Positions 9,617 through 19,590 of a stretch of DNA of 64,000 nucleotides are shown in pieces. How positions within the stretch are numbered: the stretch's first letter is position 1; each line of letters opens with the position of its first letter. The stretch is taken from positions 101,056,001-101,120,000 of the forward strand of contig JAZHRO010000022.1 of assembly GCA_037157565.1 (NCBI GenBank), read 5' to 3'. The DNA is from Thalassia testudinum (taxonomy: Eukaryota > Streptophyta > Magnoliopsida > Alismatales > Hydrocharitaceae). The notes beneath the pieces were generated by a model, which was not told the DNA's origin, searched no databases, and worked only from the letters and a program-made list of their open reading frames with translations. The position numbers and the translations under genes were made by a program.

Positions 9617-10566
9617 TCAGGGAGAATGGAGGATAAATGATGACTCAGCCAAATCTGTATTGGTTACGTCAATGAGTGGTTTGAGTCTCTGACCGTTTAC
9701 GATGAAGGGTTCAGAATTGTGGCTGAGCGGACTGAGCTCGACGGCTCCATTTCCAAAGATCTATCAGACAAGATATGGTCCGATCCACTTGGATCGTAGT
9801 TTTCCAGGGAACAATTTAAGTAGGGAACAATTTAAGTCGGGCATTGAAGAGTAGGTCCTTCTGACTAGGGTGAAAGATCTTTCTAGAAATGTGCTTGTCA
9901 TGAAAGGCTTTAACCCGCTCTTTGTAGATTCGCGAGTTTTCATATGCATCGAGGCGTAATTCATCAATCTTGCTTATCTGAAGCTTTCTGTGGGTTCCAA
10001 CCTTAGAAAGATCTCGATTGCAGTTTCGTACTGCCTAATAGGCTTTATGCTCCATTTCGATGGGAAGGTGACACGCCTTCCCGTACACCAGTTTAAAAGG
10101 AGACATGCCTAATTGGGTTTAATGGGCGGTCCTATAAGCCCACAGAGCTTCCGGAAGTCGGGATGACCAGTCCTTCCTGTCAGGTCGAATAGTAACCTGC
10201 AGGATTTTCTTGATCTCCTGATTTGATAGCTCAGCTAAACCATTAGTCTGGAGGTGATAAGGAGTAGAGATTCGGTGTGACACCCCATATTTGGTCATTA
10301 GTGACCTGAATTGAGCGTTGGTGAAATGGGTCCCTCCATCAGAAATGATTGTTCGAGGAATCCCGAACCGTGAGAAGATATTCTCGTGAATGAATTTGAT
10401 AATAATCTTATGATCACTGGTTCAGGTCGGAATGGCTTCAATTCATTTGGACACGTAGTCAACGGCGAGTAAAATGTACTCGAAGACGTCCGAGATAGGG
10501 AAGGGGCCCATAAAATCAATCCCCCAAATGTCAAAAATCTCGCATACGAGAATCGGCTGTAAAGGC
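9617..10566 (-). pseudogene. M1 integrase, core and C-terminal part (broken)
   Basis: Minus-strand remnant of the integrase core and C-terminus, up to the VNGQRLK motif and a stop at 9617-9619. Recognisable pieces are the [12 protein letters not shown] segment (first catalytic Asp) at about 10480-10545, SDGG / THFTNAQF sequence near 10300-10350 and KLRSKWIGPYLV near 9765-9800. It joins upstream to 12333 across the S1 solo LTR. A 16-bp tandem duplication (9806-9821 and 9822-9837) shifts the frame, and other frame changes are present. No chromodomain follows, as in Athila. Confidence 0.75.
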
Positions 10567-11259
10567 TGAAAGTTCCCTACCAGAAGGGGGTGACATAATA
10601 ATTGCGGAAATAAAATATATAAAGCAATATCACAAAATAAGCAATCACAAAATGTGCACAAGTAATTTTTAGGTGGAAACCCAAACCGGGTGAAAACCAC
10701 CACCTAACCCTCTCGAGTTAGGATTTTCCGATCAACCTAGTTGATCAAATCCACTAAACCGAATCACTTAAAACGAGGGTGATTCAACCTCAATACAACC
10801 ACGCTACAAGTACGAGGGTAGCGTTCCTCAACCCCTTCTCTCCACGAGAAGGATTTTGTCCCACGAAGGAGACGGGAATTCGCAAAGCGAATACCCAACC
10901 AAATTACAAAGATAAAATAAAACAACAAACCTATAGAGCCAACAAAGTAATTAACCTAAGCTTCTATAGTATTTAGGAAACTCCCCTTTGCAAGGAGTGC
11001 GTCGACGATGACGCGGGTGCGTGAGCCACGCAACGGCGCAATGTCGCTCTCGTAGACAACGGCGGGAGAGCGGGTGCGCGAAGGGAATGATGCTCTCAAG
11101 ATGGTGGAGCTTGAGCTTAGAGAGCAAGTGCTTCTTGGACACAAGAGAGTGGAAATACTTGATCTTAGTGTATCTTGGTCTCTCTAGGTGTATATCTTGT
11201 GTGTCTAAGTGTATCCAAGTGTATATCTTGTGTGTTTTTGTGTTGCAAAGGCTCCCCTC

Positions 11260-11267
11260 TATTTATA
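11260..11267 (-). promoter_or_regulatory. TATA box of solo LTR S1
   Basis: Minus strand CTCTATAAATAGAGGGG. It lies about 115 bp downstream, in sense, of the nearest GACGTC site, giving a normal enhancer-TATA order. Confidence 0.6.
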
Positions 11268-11378
11268 GAGGCCTTAGGAAGGCTTTGGAAGGCTTAAGAG
11301 AGGTTCTATAGCCGTTGGGTGCAAAGCCCAAGAGAATCAGGCCGAAATCAGGACAATGATTACATTTGACAGGGTTAT

Positions 11379-11921
11379 CAGACGTCTAACTCTGGCATCA
11401 GACGTCTGGAAGGCCACTTTAAGACGTCTGATTCCAAGATCAGACGTCTGATTCTATGCGGGTTTCTCCCTGACTTGAATCAGATCTAAACAGGGTTTTT
11501 GCGCAAGTCCATCAGACGACATACAGGACGTCTGGAACTATGTCTGGATGTCTGGAAACCTACTTTTACTGTGGGAATTGATTTCCAAACGTTGCAACGG
11601 CTAGAAAATCTCTGAGAAGAGATTTTGGGTCAGCCGAGGCAAAACGGTCAATTATCAGACGTCTGGGAAGACCTATGGACGTCTGATAAGGCTCTAACGG
11701 TCATATACTGCCGTGCTTGCTAAGTTAGCCAACGGTCCACTATCTGGACGTCTGGCAAGTCCATCAGACGTCCTCTAAGACGTCTGTACTAAGGTCTGGA
11801 CGTCTGATTTCATCAGACAGAAAACTAAGTCCAGCCTAAAAGGTTATCAGACGTCTGAAACAACAGTCAGACGTCTTAAAATACTTTATCAGACGTCTGA
11901 TTTTTGGATTAGACGTCTGGA
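11379..11921. repeat. Array of 15 GACGTC palindromes with about 20-bp periodicity
   Basis: GACGTC starts at 11381, 11401, 11423, 11443, 11527, 11658, 11678, 11747, 11767, 11779, 11799, 11850, 11870, 11892 and 11912. Seven neighbouring gaps are exactly 20 bp and two are 22. The fuller unit is a 10-bp palindrome CAGACGTCTG followed by about 10 variable bases. GACGTC is the core of the plant C-box bound by bZIP factors; 20-21 bp is two helical turns. Chance would give about 0.1 copies in this length. Binding by bZIP proteins is inferred. Confidence 0.9.
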
Positions 11922-12332
11922 AATGCTGTTTGAGCCCTATATTGGTTTTCTAAGTATTCTACAGAAAACCTAAGTATCCTAGGGTTGTGCAAGTGTTCCT
12001 AGGACTACTTTTAGGGTACTTTGAGGCTCTTTAACATAATGTTCTAAGGAATCAAAAAGAGCAAGAAAATAAAGATAAAAGTACATGAAAGGATTAAAAA
12101 GAATCTATCCTATTCTTCTTGTCTTCTATCTTCAATCTGTCGCTCCACGCGAACCTCCTCTGTTTTCCGTCAAGCTCCTCCAATCCGTCCTGGATGCGAG
12201 CTTGAACTCCGTCTAAACACGTCCACATTTGCAATTGACCTGAAATCTAGGACTCAAATTGCAAATGTTAAATAACACGTGTTTTGTTATCATCAAAACA
12301 AATGATCGTGGTGCTCTAGCACCAACAATGGC

Positions 12333-13017
12333 ATCACGTCGCGATGGCTCATGTTGCCTAGAGTTTGGCAACGGCTGCATGCTTTACAGTGATTGTATGC
12401 GTCCTTGAAGATAGTGGGCCAGTAAAAGCCACACTAGAGGATTTTCGATGCGATTTTATAACTAGAAAAATGGCCACCCCATGCTTGGTCATGGCAGAAA
12501 GGGAGTATGTCATTGATTTCGACCTCCGGGACACATAGCCGGATAATTTGGTCAGCACCTATGCAGAATAAGTACGGGTCTTCCCAAATGTAATACTTGG
12601 CATTGGAGAGCAATTTGTCTTTCTTGGCCTTCGGCCAATCAGACGGTATCTGATGTGATACCAAATAGTTTACTATATCAGCAAACCATGGAAGCCCTGT
12701 ACCAATAGTCAAAAGGTGCTCATCAGGAAAATGCTCCGTGATGGGTCCAGAAGGGTCGATGATCTCAGAAGGAAGGCAGGACAACTGGTCAGCTGCCACG
12801 TTCTATCTTCCCGCTTTGTCATGAATCTCGAGGTGAAATTCTTACAACAGCAAGATCCATCGGATTAATCGAGGTTTCGCATCCTTCTTCGCAACGAGAT
12901 GCCTCACAGCTGTGTGATCCGAGTAAATTATAACGTGGGAACCCAGGAGATAAGACCTGAATTTTTTAAGGGCAAAAACTACAGCTAGTAGCTCTTTCTT
13001 CGTAACCGTGTAGTTAC
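12333..13017 (-). pseudogene. M1 RNase H end and integrase N-terminal part (broken)
   Basis: Minus strand, continuing from the RT fragment at 30163 across S2. It encodes the end of RNase H ([16 protein letters not shown]), the linker and the integrase zinc-binding segment (CHDQAWGGHF). Two in-frame TAG codons are visible: 12803-12805, where M3 has Gln, and 12434-12436, where B has Gln ([10 protein letters not shown]). It ends at the S1 insertion site. Confidence 0.75.
13013..13017. other. Target-site duplication of S2, left
   Basis: GTTAC here and GTTAT at 30163-30167 flank the S2 solo LTR; M3 keeps the unbroken GTAGTTATGCTG sequence near 59036. Confidence 0.65.
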
Positions 13018-13189
13018 TGGTGGCTCATTAGCAACCAGTATGTATATTTGTTTTTATTACTCGAAAATAGAAAATTTCCGAGGTCGAACTCAGGGAGCAA
13101 CACTTGATTTTAGAAACATACAAAATCACAATTTACAATATAGATATATACTGTTTTACAAAAAATAATAAAAGAAAGGAAAACTTGTT

Positions 13190-13510
13190 CTTCTTTTCTT
13201 CTCTCTTTCTTTCTCTCTCCAGACGTCTAACTCCAGGGTAAGACGACTTAAACTTCCACTTGCTACAGTGCTTCTTCTGCTGGTTCTTCTTCCTCTTGAC
13301 TTCTTCTTCTCTCCTTCTCTTTGGCTTCTCTATCTCTTCTTCTTATGTTGCAACTCCTCTTTGGCTTCTTCTTTCTTTTCTTCAGCCGCATCTTTTCTTC
13401 TTCTCTCTGCTGCACTCTCTCTTCCTTCTTCTTCAACTTCTGCTCCTCTGTGCGGCTAAGTCTTGCTTCCTTCTCTTGCTACGCTTCTTCCTCCCTTAGC
13501 GTCCTTTTCC
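13190..13510 (-). repeat. Pyrimidine-rich tract in LTR S2
   Basis: A run dominated by CTT/TTC on plus, purine-rich in the sense of the element. Equivalent tracts occur at 35330-35815, 36010-36500 and 42960-43450. Open frames read here are composition artefacts. Confidence 0.8.
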
Positions 13511-13825
13511 TGCACAAGCACCACACAACAAAACCTATTCCCCTACCCTTCCTGCGTGTCTCTCTCTCTGTGTATTTCTCTTCAGTATGCTCTCCCAGAG
13601 CTGGGTTATCGGGTCGGTCGCGTGCCCGGGTCCAGGCGCACCGGCGTGGGTGTGGTGCATGAGGAGTGCACGGAGGGGCTAATCGGATTCGGGTGTCAGG
13701 TCCGTGGGTTATGTCACAGACGAGGCATGATAGGTGAGGCGAGGGACCTCACCCCAGTGAATTCGAGGCAAACAGCAGAGAGCACAAAATCCACTTAAAC
13801 CGCTCGAAAATGTTACGACTTTCCG

Positions 13826-13847
13826 AGGTGGGACTAAAAGTCCCACC
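13826..13847 (-). other. AGGTGGGACT LTR hairpin, S2 copy
   Basis: AGGTGGGACT-AAA-AGTCCCACC, arms of 9-10 bp with a 3-base loop. It is identical in the two M2 LTR copies (36846, 54740). Confidence 0.8.
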
Positions 13848-14570
13848 CGCCTCTGCTGACACCTGCAGGAGAGTGACTTCACAATCGACGTAGCTGTAGG
13901 CCTCGCGGCACTTGCTACTAGGCTGGGCTCACTCTCGCCCTCAATCCATGCAGTCCGGAAGCCTGGGACATGACGCTTGTGGCCTGGAGCTGGAGAACAA
14001 GCGAGCTTGAGCCGTTGCTAATGGCGGATGGGAGCTCGACCCTGCACGACACAAAAGGAGCCTTGAGGCTCTATCAGACCACAGGAGGACCTTCGCCGTA
14101 TCACGGCGAAGGTGAGGCGGTAGGTGGCAGGACGCAAGGTGGCCTAGGCGTGTGTGCCTAGGTTGCTCTGTGGCCGGATTTATGGGTTAGGTTGGGGGAA
14201 GCATGGAGTGCATGTGGCGACCTGTGGATGGGTGGAAGATGTTCAGTGGACTGTGGCGGTGGTTGTGAGGTTGGTGGCGAGACGTGTGGAGGTGTGGAGT
14301 GATGGATTCATCTCGCCGGAGGTTGGCCAGAGATGGGAATGATGGCGGTGGACAGTGGTAGTCGAGGGATAATTCATGAAATAGATTGAGGGGAATTGAA
14401 GAGGGGATAGCAACGAGTGATTTTAACCTAACTAAGTGGACGAATTGGGGAGAGATGGCGACTGGCAGTACTTGCTGTCGCCGGAGAAGACGGTGTCCAG
14501 TGGAGGGAGACGGCGGCGATGACGGGGCTAAGGATGCTCGCACGGGTGTTGCGCGTTGCGGAGGAGGATG

Positions 14571-14575
14571 GTGAG
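14571..14575. other. Target-site duplication of element T, left (GTGAG)
   Basis: GTGAG immediately before the TG of the first T LTR. A perfect match lies at 29069-29073. Confidence 0.9.
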
Positions 14576-15099
14576 TGATCGTGTCGATCTTTCGCTTTTA
14601 AGTCGTTTGTAGTTTAATGTGGTGGAAAAATCGACTAATCAATTTTTAATAAGAAATAACCACTCGCAGAGGAGCGGGTCGTTTCCACAGGGAGGCAATA
14701 ACGTATTAAAATTCGCGCCACTTAAAAATGTTTGTTCGGAGTCAATTTGGACAAGAACCAAGCCAAGATTGCCTTTAGATTAAGGTTTAAGCAAGAAATA
14801 ATGCTGAAATGGCAATTATGATAAACTACAGGATATTTTCCGCAATGCAGACTGAATAGAATATGAATAAAATCTGGCAATGGCAGAAAATGTAAATTTT
14901 AATCAATGCTTTACTGTAGCAAAACAGGGGAATTCTTCCCCGTTGTCTTGCGCGACGAGGAGCCGATGGCTGGGCGCGGGAAGCTCGGCGGAGGTCCCTT
15001 GGATCAAGGGCTTCGAATCGGTGGTGACGGCGAGTCGCGCGGCGGCCGGAGGTGGCCGGACGAGCTCCGGCGGAGGTGCTGCAGGCGGTTGTGCGTGGG

Positions 15100-15600
15100 C
15101 GCGCGGAAGGTCTGCGGAAGGCGCTGGCGCGCGGAGGCGTGGCTGCGGTGGTCTGCAGGCGGGCGCTGGCGCGCGGAGGCGTGGCTGCGGTGGTAGCTGC
15201 AGAGGTCGGTTGCTGGCGGTTCTGCAGGTGGCTGTGCGTGGGCGCGCGGAAGGTCTGCGGAGGGCGCTGGCGCGCGGTGGTCTGCAGGCGGGCGCTGGCG
15301 CGCGGAGGCGTGGCTGCGGTGGTAGCTGCAGAGGTCGGTTGCTGGCGGTTCTGCAGGTGGCTGTGCGTGGGCGCGCGGAAGGTCTGCGGAGGGCGCTGGC
15401 GCGCGGTGGTCTGCAGGCGGGCGCTGGCGTGTGCGGTGGAAGCTGCAGAGGGGGCGCTTGCGCGGTGGAAGCTGCAGGCGGGGCGCTTGCGCGGTGGAAG
15501 CTGCAGGCGGCTGTTGGAGGATGCTGCAGGTTGGTCTGCAGGCGTTGGAGGAGAGCGCGGGCTAATCTGCAGGCGTGCGCAGGTCAGCAGCCAGTGAGCG
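15100..15600 (-). repeat. 129-bp GC-rich tandem repeat in T LTR
   Basis: The segment starting GTCTGCAGGCGGGCGCTGG recurs at 15151, 15280 and 15409, a period of 129 bp (43 codons), with shorter CTGCAG-rich variants on both sides. Because 129 is a multiple of three, long chance frames open on both strands. The same tract is at about 21393-21893 and 27686-28186 in the other LTRs. Confidence 0.85.
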
Positions 15601-15783
15601 GTGGAGGGCGCAGAGGTCGGTTGCTGGCGGTTCTGCAGACACAGTGGTGAACGGCGTGGACTGCAGGCGGTTGTGCGTGTTTGAGCTGAAGGTTGACGGA
15701 CGTGGGTGCGCTGAAGGTTCTGCAGGTGCGGGAAGGGGTCTGCAGGCGACTTCAGGCGTGTGCGGTGAAGTGAGCGGGTAACT

Positions 15784-15814
15784 TCAGACGTCTGGGAAAT
15801 TTCCCAGACGTCTT
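15784..15814. promoter_or_regulatory. GACGTC doublet in T LTR
   Basis: Two AGACGTCT palindromes with GACGTC starts at 15787 and 15807 (20 bp apart). They are joined by GGGAAATTTCCC, so the whole is one perfect 28-bp palindrome. Other copies: 22080/22100 and 28373/28393. Confidence 0.75.
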
Positions 15815-16482
15815 AAGTTACTGAGAGGGTGGCTGATCAGTAGGTTGGTGACGGTGGTCGGCGACGACGGCGAGGGAGTTGCACGCTAAGGTGCTCACGG
15901 TAATGCGGGCGAGCTCCGGATGGCGGTGTGGCCTGTCACACCACACGCCCACGGTGGTGGAGACTCGCCGCCACGGTAGAGGCCGGCAGTGTGGAGTGGA
16001 AGAGAGAGGATCTCTCTGCACAGTGGTGGGTCGGTGGCGGAGGCCTCCCGAGCTCGGCTGCCTCCGTGCTCCTTTTGTAGTGTCTTGAACAATTTTGAAA
16101 TCAACCGCCGACCAGATCCACCGTATCCGCTCCCCCTTGAATGGCTTTCACTGCATCACGCGGGCGTTGGAGCGGCAGCCAGCCGTTCTGAAAGAAGACG
16201 AATAAAGAAAATATTATTAAAATATTAGGGTTATTTATGTATAGACCCTCAACTTCTATGTTAATAAAAACAATATACATAATTGGTTATCTAATTAGAT
16301 GAATGATATTCTAAGCTAATTCTAAATGCACTTAAGATATGAATGCAATGTATGGATTATGTAATTAGATTAAAACTATGAATTAATCTATTTACATCCT
16401 AATTTATACTAAATAAATGTTAGAATTAACCTAATGTGTAGGCACTTAAATACTTAAATAGCCCACAACTATGGGCTAATCA

Positions 16483-16512
16483 AATACCCCCATGCCTAGT
16501 TTTTGCTAGTCC
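16483..16512 (-). other. Polypurine tract of T, first unit
   Basis: Minus strand GACTAGCAAAAACTAGGCAT then GGGGGTATT, directly before the LTR TG. The matching tract of the second unit is at 22776-22805. Confidence 0.8.
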
Positions 16513-17631
16513 CTAGCAAAATTAAGCGAAACCTAGCACTCTAAGTAGACTAGTCAACTCACTTAGTCTTCCTTCAGAAGCATATTAAGTTCAGGTTCTA
16601 AACCCAAGGTTCATAAGTAGTTGCTAAGTTACAGACTAGGTCGGCTAAAGACGAGTTGCCAGCACAAGTTTCCCTGATTTCTGACTCTACCTTAAAGTTT
16701 ATTGATCCCTGAGATTAAAGCATCCGTGCTTGTGCATTGGTCTGAGTTATTTGAGTTAAAGGAATTTTTTTTTTTTTTTTTAATATATATACTTTTTTTT
16801 TGTTTGATTCTTCTAAGTCTAACCTCAGATCAGCTATCAACACAGTCTGTGTCGGATTCATTGTCCCCATTACCATACCTCGAAGGGTGCCTGGCTTTCG
16901 ATGCTTCGAGATAGCACCGCCCATAACGACCCCAAGAACTCCTGGCAATCGACACTTCGAGATAGTATCGCCCATGGATTTCTTAAGCGAATTCAGGCCT
17001 ATGGCAATCGGCACTTCGAGATAGGGCCGCCCATGGTACCTGAACCGCGCAATGCGCTTACATGCCCCCAGTAGGATGGATATCCTAAGAGACAAGCGCC
17101 GAGGAGGTAATATGTTACCATCGCATCCTCAAGGTGAGTATATACTCGACCTCTCCTGCGGCGGGAACTCTTCCAATCAAAATATGTTTTCAAGCCTTTC
17201 TTAAGTCAAAACTAAGAGAACCAAATCTCTTTTCAGAAATTAAGTTAATTACCAGACCAAGTGTGAACAATTTGGATGCTTGGGTTACAAGGACCTGTAA
17301 ACCAAAAGGTAGAATAAGACTCCAGGTACTACCCCACCTTTTAACTCAAACCCTAGCTTCCCTTCCTCAACCTCTTGAAGAATGGTCCGCAACTTAACTC
17401 CTACTTAAGTTTTTAAGTCCACAAAGGACCCTAAAGGTCTAAATCTAGTAGCTTATTTAGCTTCTAAAGTTTGACCCTAGAATTAATTTAGTCTACGCTA
17501 GAGTTCTGATTTGCTTAAGAATGCAGGACTTAGCCAGTTAAGCTCAAAACTTTTTTTTTTTTTTTTTATATGTACAAATGTATGCAATTATGCTATGTAT
17601 ATCCCCAAGTACACCCCCCCATGCCTAAAAT
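16513..17631 (-). other. 3' non-coding region of T, first unit
   Basis: No gene. It carries the conserved 3' block (about 16880-17190): three spaced copies of a TTCGAGATAG/CGCCCATGG motif, a TAGGAT-GGAT-ATCCTA hairpin (17072-17087) and homopolymer T runs. It is clearly related to the M-family 3' region, although the LTR differs. Confidence 0.7.
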
Positions 17632-17646
17632 CTACAATGTCCTCAT
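17613..17646 (-). promoter_or_regulatory. Internal polypurine-like block of T, first unit
   Basis: Minus strand ATGAGGACATTGTAGATTTT then AGGCATGGGGGGGTGT. It overlaps the stop codon of the 652-codon frame. The second copy is at 23906-23939. Confidence 0.65.
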
Positions 17647-19590
17647 TGCATAGAAGGATATTACCTGGGTCAAAGCTGGGCTGAATAGCCGAAGAACCTG
17701 CAAATCAGGTTCAAGAATTGCAGAAATAGGCCCTAAAAATGAGGAAAGCAAAGTTGGCCTAGAAAATAGGTAACCTAGGATGTTGGCGAGCTGATGATGA
17801 ATCCCGATAGCAAATGCTCGCCCAACTAAAATGGGAATGAAATCTTCCCAGGTCACCAGAAGAGGTTCTAAAGGATAAACAGTTAAAATAACCTCCAAAG
17901 GGGTAGGGGTAGGATGACAAGGATCCTCCAAAAAGAATGGGGAAGGAATGGTATAGAGATAAACCCCCAGGGTAATGGACTGACTAAAGAAATCATCAAT
18001 CCATACCCGATACTCCATTACAGAAAATATTGGTCTGTTAAGCCCCCTAGTCAGAACAAAACTGAGCAATTCTCTAAGGTAAGGATCGTCTAGGGTGTCC
18101 AAGTTACGAGGTTGTGGGATGGCCATAAGATCTAGATTGGGTTTAATCAGCTTGGTGTCCATCCCAAACACTCTTTCTAAATCCTCAATTTCATCCCTAG
18201 CATTCCTTGCACCATCACGTGGATCTTCCTGCTCTTCATCAGGAGTCACAATTTCGCTTTCAGTTATAAGAGAATCAGAGGGTGACTTCGAAGTGAATGA
18301 AGGCAGGTTGGAAGCAACAGATCTAGGGATTATCCTATTAATGTCATCCCCGGGTTTTTGTTCTTTACTCACATCTTCCCCGGAGTCTATATGTGAATCC
18401 ACATAAATCTTAGAAATTGCTTCCAAATTTTCCATCATTTTATCATGAGGAGAAATATCATCAATGGGTGTGCCAAGGAAACCTAATTTGGTCAAATTTG
18501 TGACATCCTCAGGGGCTAACTCTTCAAATAAGACATAATCACCCTTAGTGTCACTCCAAATCTTGAATGTAGGTTCCTCATATAATTCGTCTTCCTCCTC
18601 ATCACACAATTCAGCATGTACCCGAGGTCTCGAATCATTTAATATCTCAGCAGATCCCCTAGGGTGCTCTATCTGAGGTAAATTATTTACATTGGTTACA
18701 TCAGACTCCTCAGATAGGTCAATTTCTTTAGGGTTAGGTTCCCTAAGGGTGGGTTTGAGTTCCATATCATGATCAGAAGGGAGGGTAGGATTAACAACTT
18801 GACTTTGACCCACTTCATCAAATGTCACGAAAATACTATCATCTGGGTCGAGGTCTTCCAATGGCACCATCATTCCCTTCTTTTGACTCCAATATAATTC
18901 AGGTGGATACTCAACCTTATCATCATCTTCCTCGGGTTGCCACCTTTCTTCATCCAATGCATAGCTACTTTCATGTGTATTTTCCTCCCACCTAAAGTGT
19001 AGATCTCTCAAGGAAGTGTCATCTAATGGGGAGGTTTCAAAATCGATCCTCGAAAAGTAGCTATTCTCCCCAGAATTTCCCTTCAACTTAAAGTGTAGCT
19101 TTCCCACGGGAGATGCATCTATTGTAGAGGGGTGTACGTCATTGTCAATGGGGCAGATTGGGTGGCTAATTTCATCTCTTTCTTGTTGGCCTGCTCTCAA
19201 AGATTCTCCTAACAATTCACTCATTTCATTTTGCATTTTCTGTATTTCCATCTTCAAAGAGGAGAGGTCATTTTTATCATAAGAGAAGTCAGGCTCAGGC
19301 TTATAGTACCCAGGAGTGTTTGTCCAACCATTATAAGTTTTCAGGGAGGGTGGGTTGGGTATTTCTTTGGTATGTGGGATATTGGGCAAAGCAAATCCCG
19401 CTCCTGAGTTCTGCTCACTAATTTGGGGCTTAACTAGGCCAATACTCCTATAATAGGAGTAAAACGGATCCCAATGATTGTCATTATGTCCATCAAGGAA
19501 TGGACCATCTCGGCGTCTGGGATCGAAGGATGCAGAGTGAGGGTGAGGGTGTGGGCAAGATGTGAAAGGATGAAAATCAATGTGGTCCAT
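17632..19590 (-). CDS. 652-aa acidic protein of unknown function encoded by non-autonomous element T
   Basis: I do not recognise this protein. The ATG at 19590 is the first after the leader, and the frame runs to a TAG inside the internal polypurine-like block. Visible features are a His/Pro-rich N-terminus (residues 1-30), a GWTNTPGYY segment near 88-96, and a short predicted coiled coil at 111-130. The latter two loosely recall the GW-rich and coil part of Athila Gag tails in element B. A long Asp/Glu-rich middle follows, then a more hydrophobic last 90 residues. There is no protease, RT, RNase H or integrase motif. The other unit retains the same frame with one stop, so it was intact before duplication. 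It could be a diverged Gag-tail derivative or an env-like product; neither is shown. Confidence 0.75.
   Translation of the reverse strand: MDHIDFHPFTSCPHPHPHSASFDPRRRDGPFLDGHNDNHWDPFYSYYRSIGLVKPQISEQNSGAGFALPNIPHTKEIPNPPSLKTYNGWTNTPGYYKPEPDFSYDKNDLSSLKMEIQKMQNEMSELLGESLRAGQQERDEISHPICPIDNDVHPSTIDASPVGKLHFKLKGNSGENSYFSRIDFETSPLDDTSLRDLHFRWEENTHESSYALDEERWQPEEDDDKVEYPPELYWSQKKGMMVPLEDLDPDDSIFVTFDEVGQSQVVNPTLPSDHDMELKPTLREPNPKEIDLSEESDVTNVNNLPQIEHPRGSAEILNDSRPRVHAELCDEEEDELYEEPTFKIWSDTKGDYVLFEELAPEDVTNLTKLGFLGTPIDDISPHDKMMENLEAISKIYVDSHIDSGEDVSKEQKPGDDINRIIPRSVASNLPSFTSKSPSDSLITESEIVTPDEEQEDPRDGARNARDEIEDLERVFGMDTKLIKPNLDLMAIPQPRNLDTLDDPYLRELLSFVLTRGLNRPIFSVMEYRVWIDDFFSQSITLGVYLYTIPSPFFLEDPCHPTPTPLEVILTVYPLEPLLVTWEDFIPILVGRAFAIGIHHQLANILGYLFSRPTLLSSFLGPISAILEPDLQVLRLFSPALTQVISFYAMRTL

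Larger units (their letters stand above)
10567..12327 (-). mobile_element. S1: copia-type (SIRE/Maximus-like) solo LTR
   Basis: Starts TG and ends CA. The flanks are AAGGC (10562-10566) and ATGGC (12328-12332), a 5-bp duplication with one difference; M3 preserves the unbroken site near 58358. In sense it opens TGTTGGTGCTAGAGCACCA, then a TTTTGATGATAACAAAACAC stretch typical of SIRE-type copia LTRs. It has a TATA box at 11260-11267 and, upstream of it, 15 GACGTC palindromes. There is no internal region, so it is a solo LTR left by LTR-LTR recombination. The lineage name rests on motif resemblance only. Confidence 0.75.
14576..16482 (-). repeat. T LTR, left copy (3' LTR in sense)
   Basis: TG...CA ends. 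Sense start is TGATTAGCCCATAGTTGTGG, part of a TAGCCCA/TGGGCTA hairpin. It contains a GC-rich 129-bp tandem repeat (15100-15600) and a GACGTC doublet (15787, 15807). It differs from the other two copies at, for example, 14853, 15394, 15531, 15564, 15618 and 15963. Confidence 0.9.

Noticed and set aside
11379..11921. Repeat-spacer pattern resembling a miniature CRISPR array
   Set aside because: The repeats are 10-bp palindromes with 10-bp spacers in a plant LTR, there are no cas genes, and the layout fits transcription-factor sites.
14880..15650. Long plus-strand open frames (256 and 181 codons) and matching minus-strand frames, repeated at 21173 and 27466
   Set aside because: They lie in the LTR tandem repeat whose 129-bp period keeps all frames open. 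The products are low-complexity Arg/Gly/Ala runs read antisense to the element.
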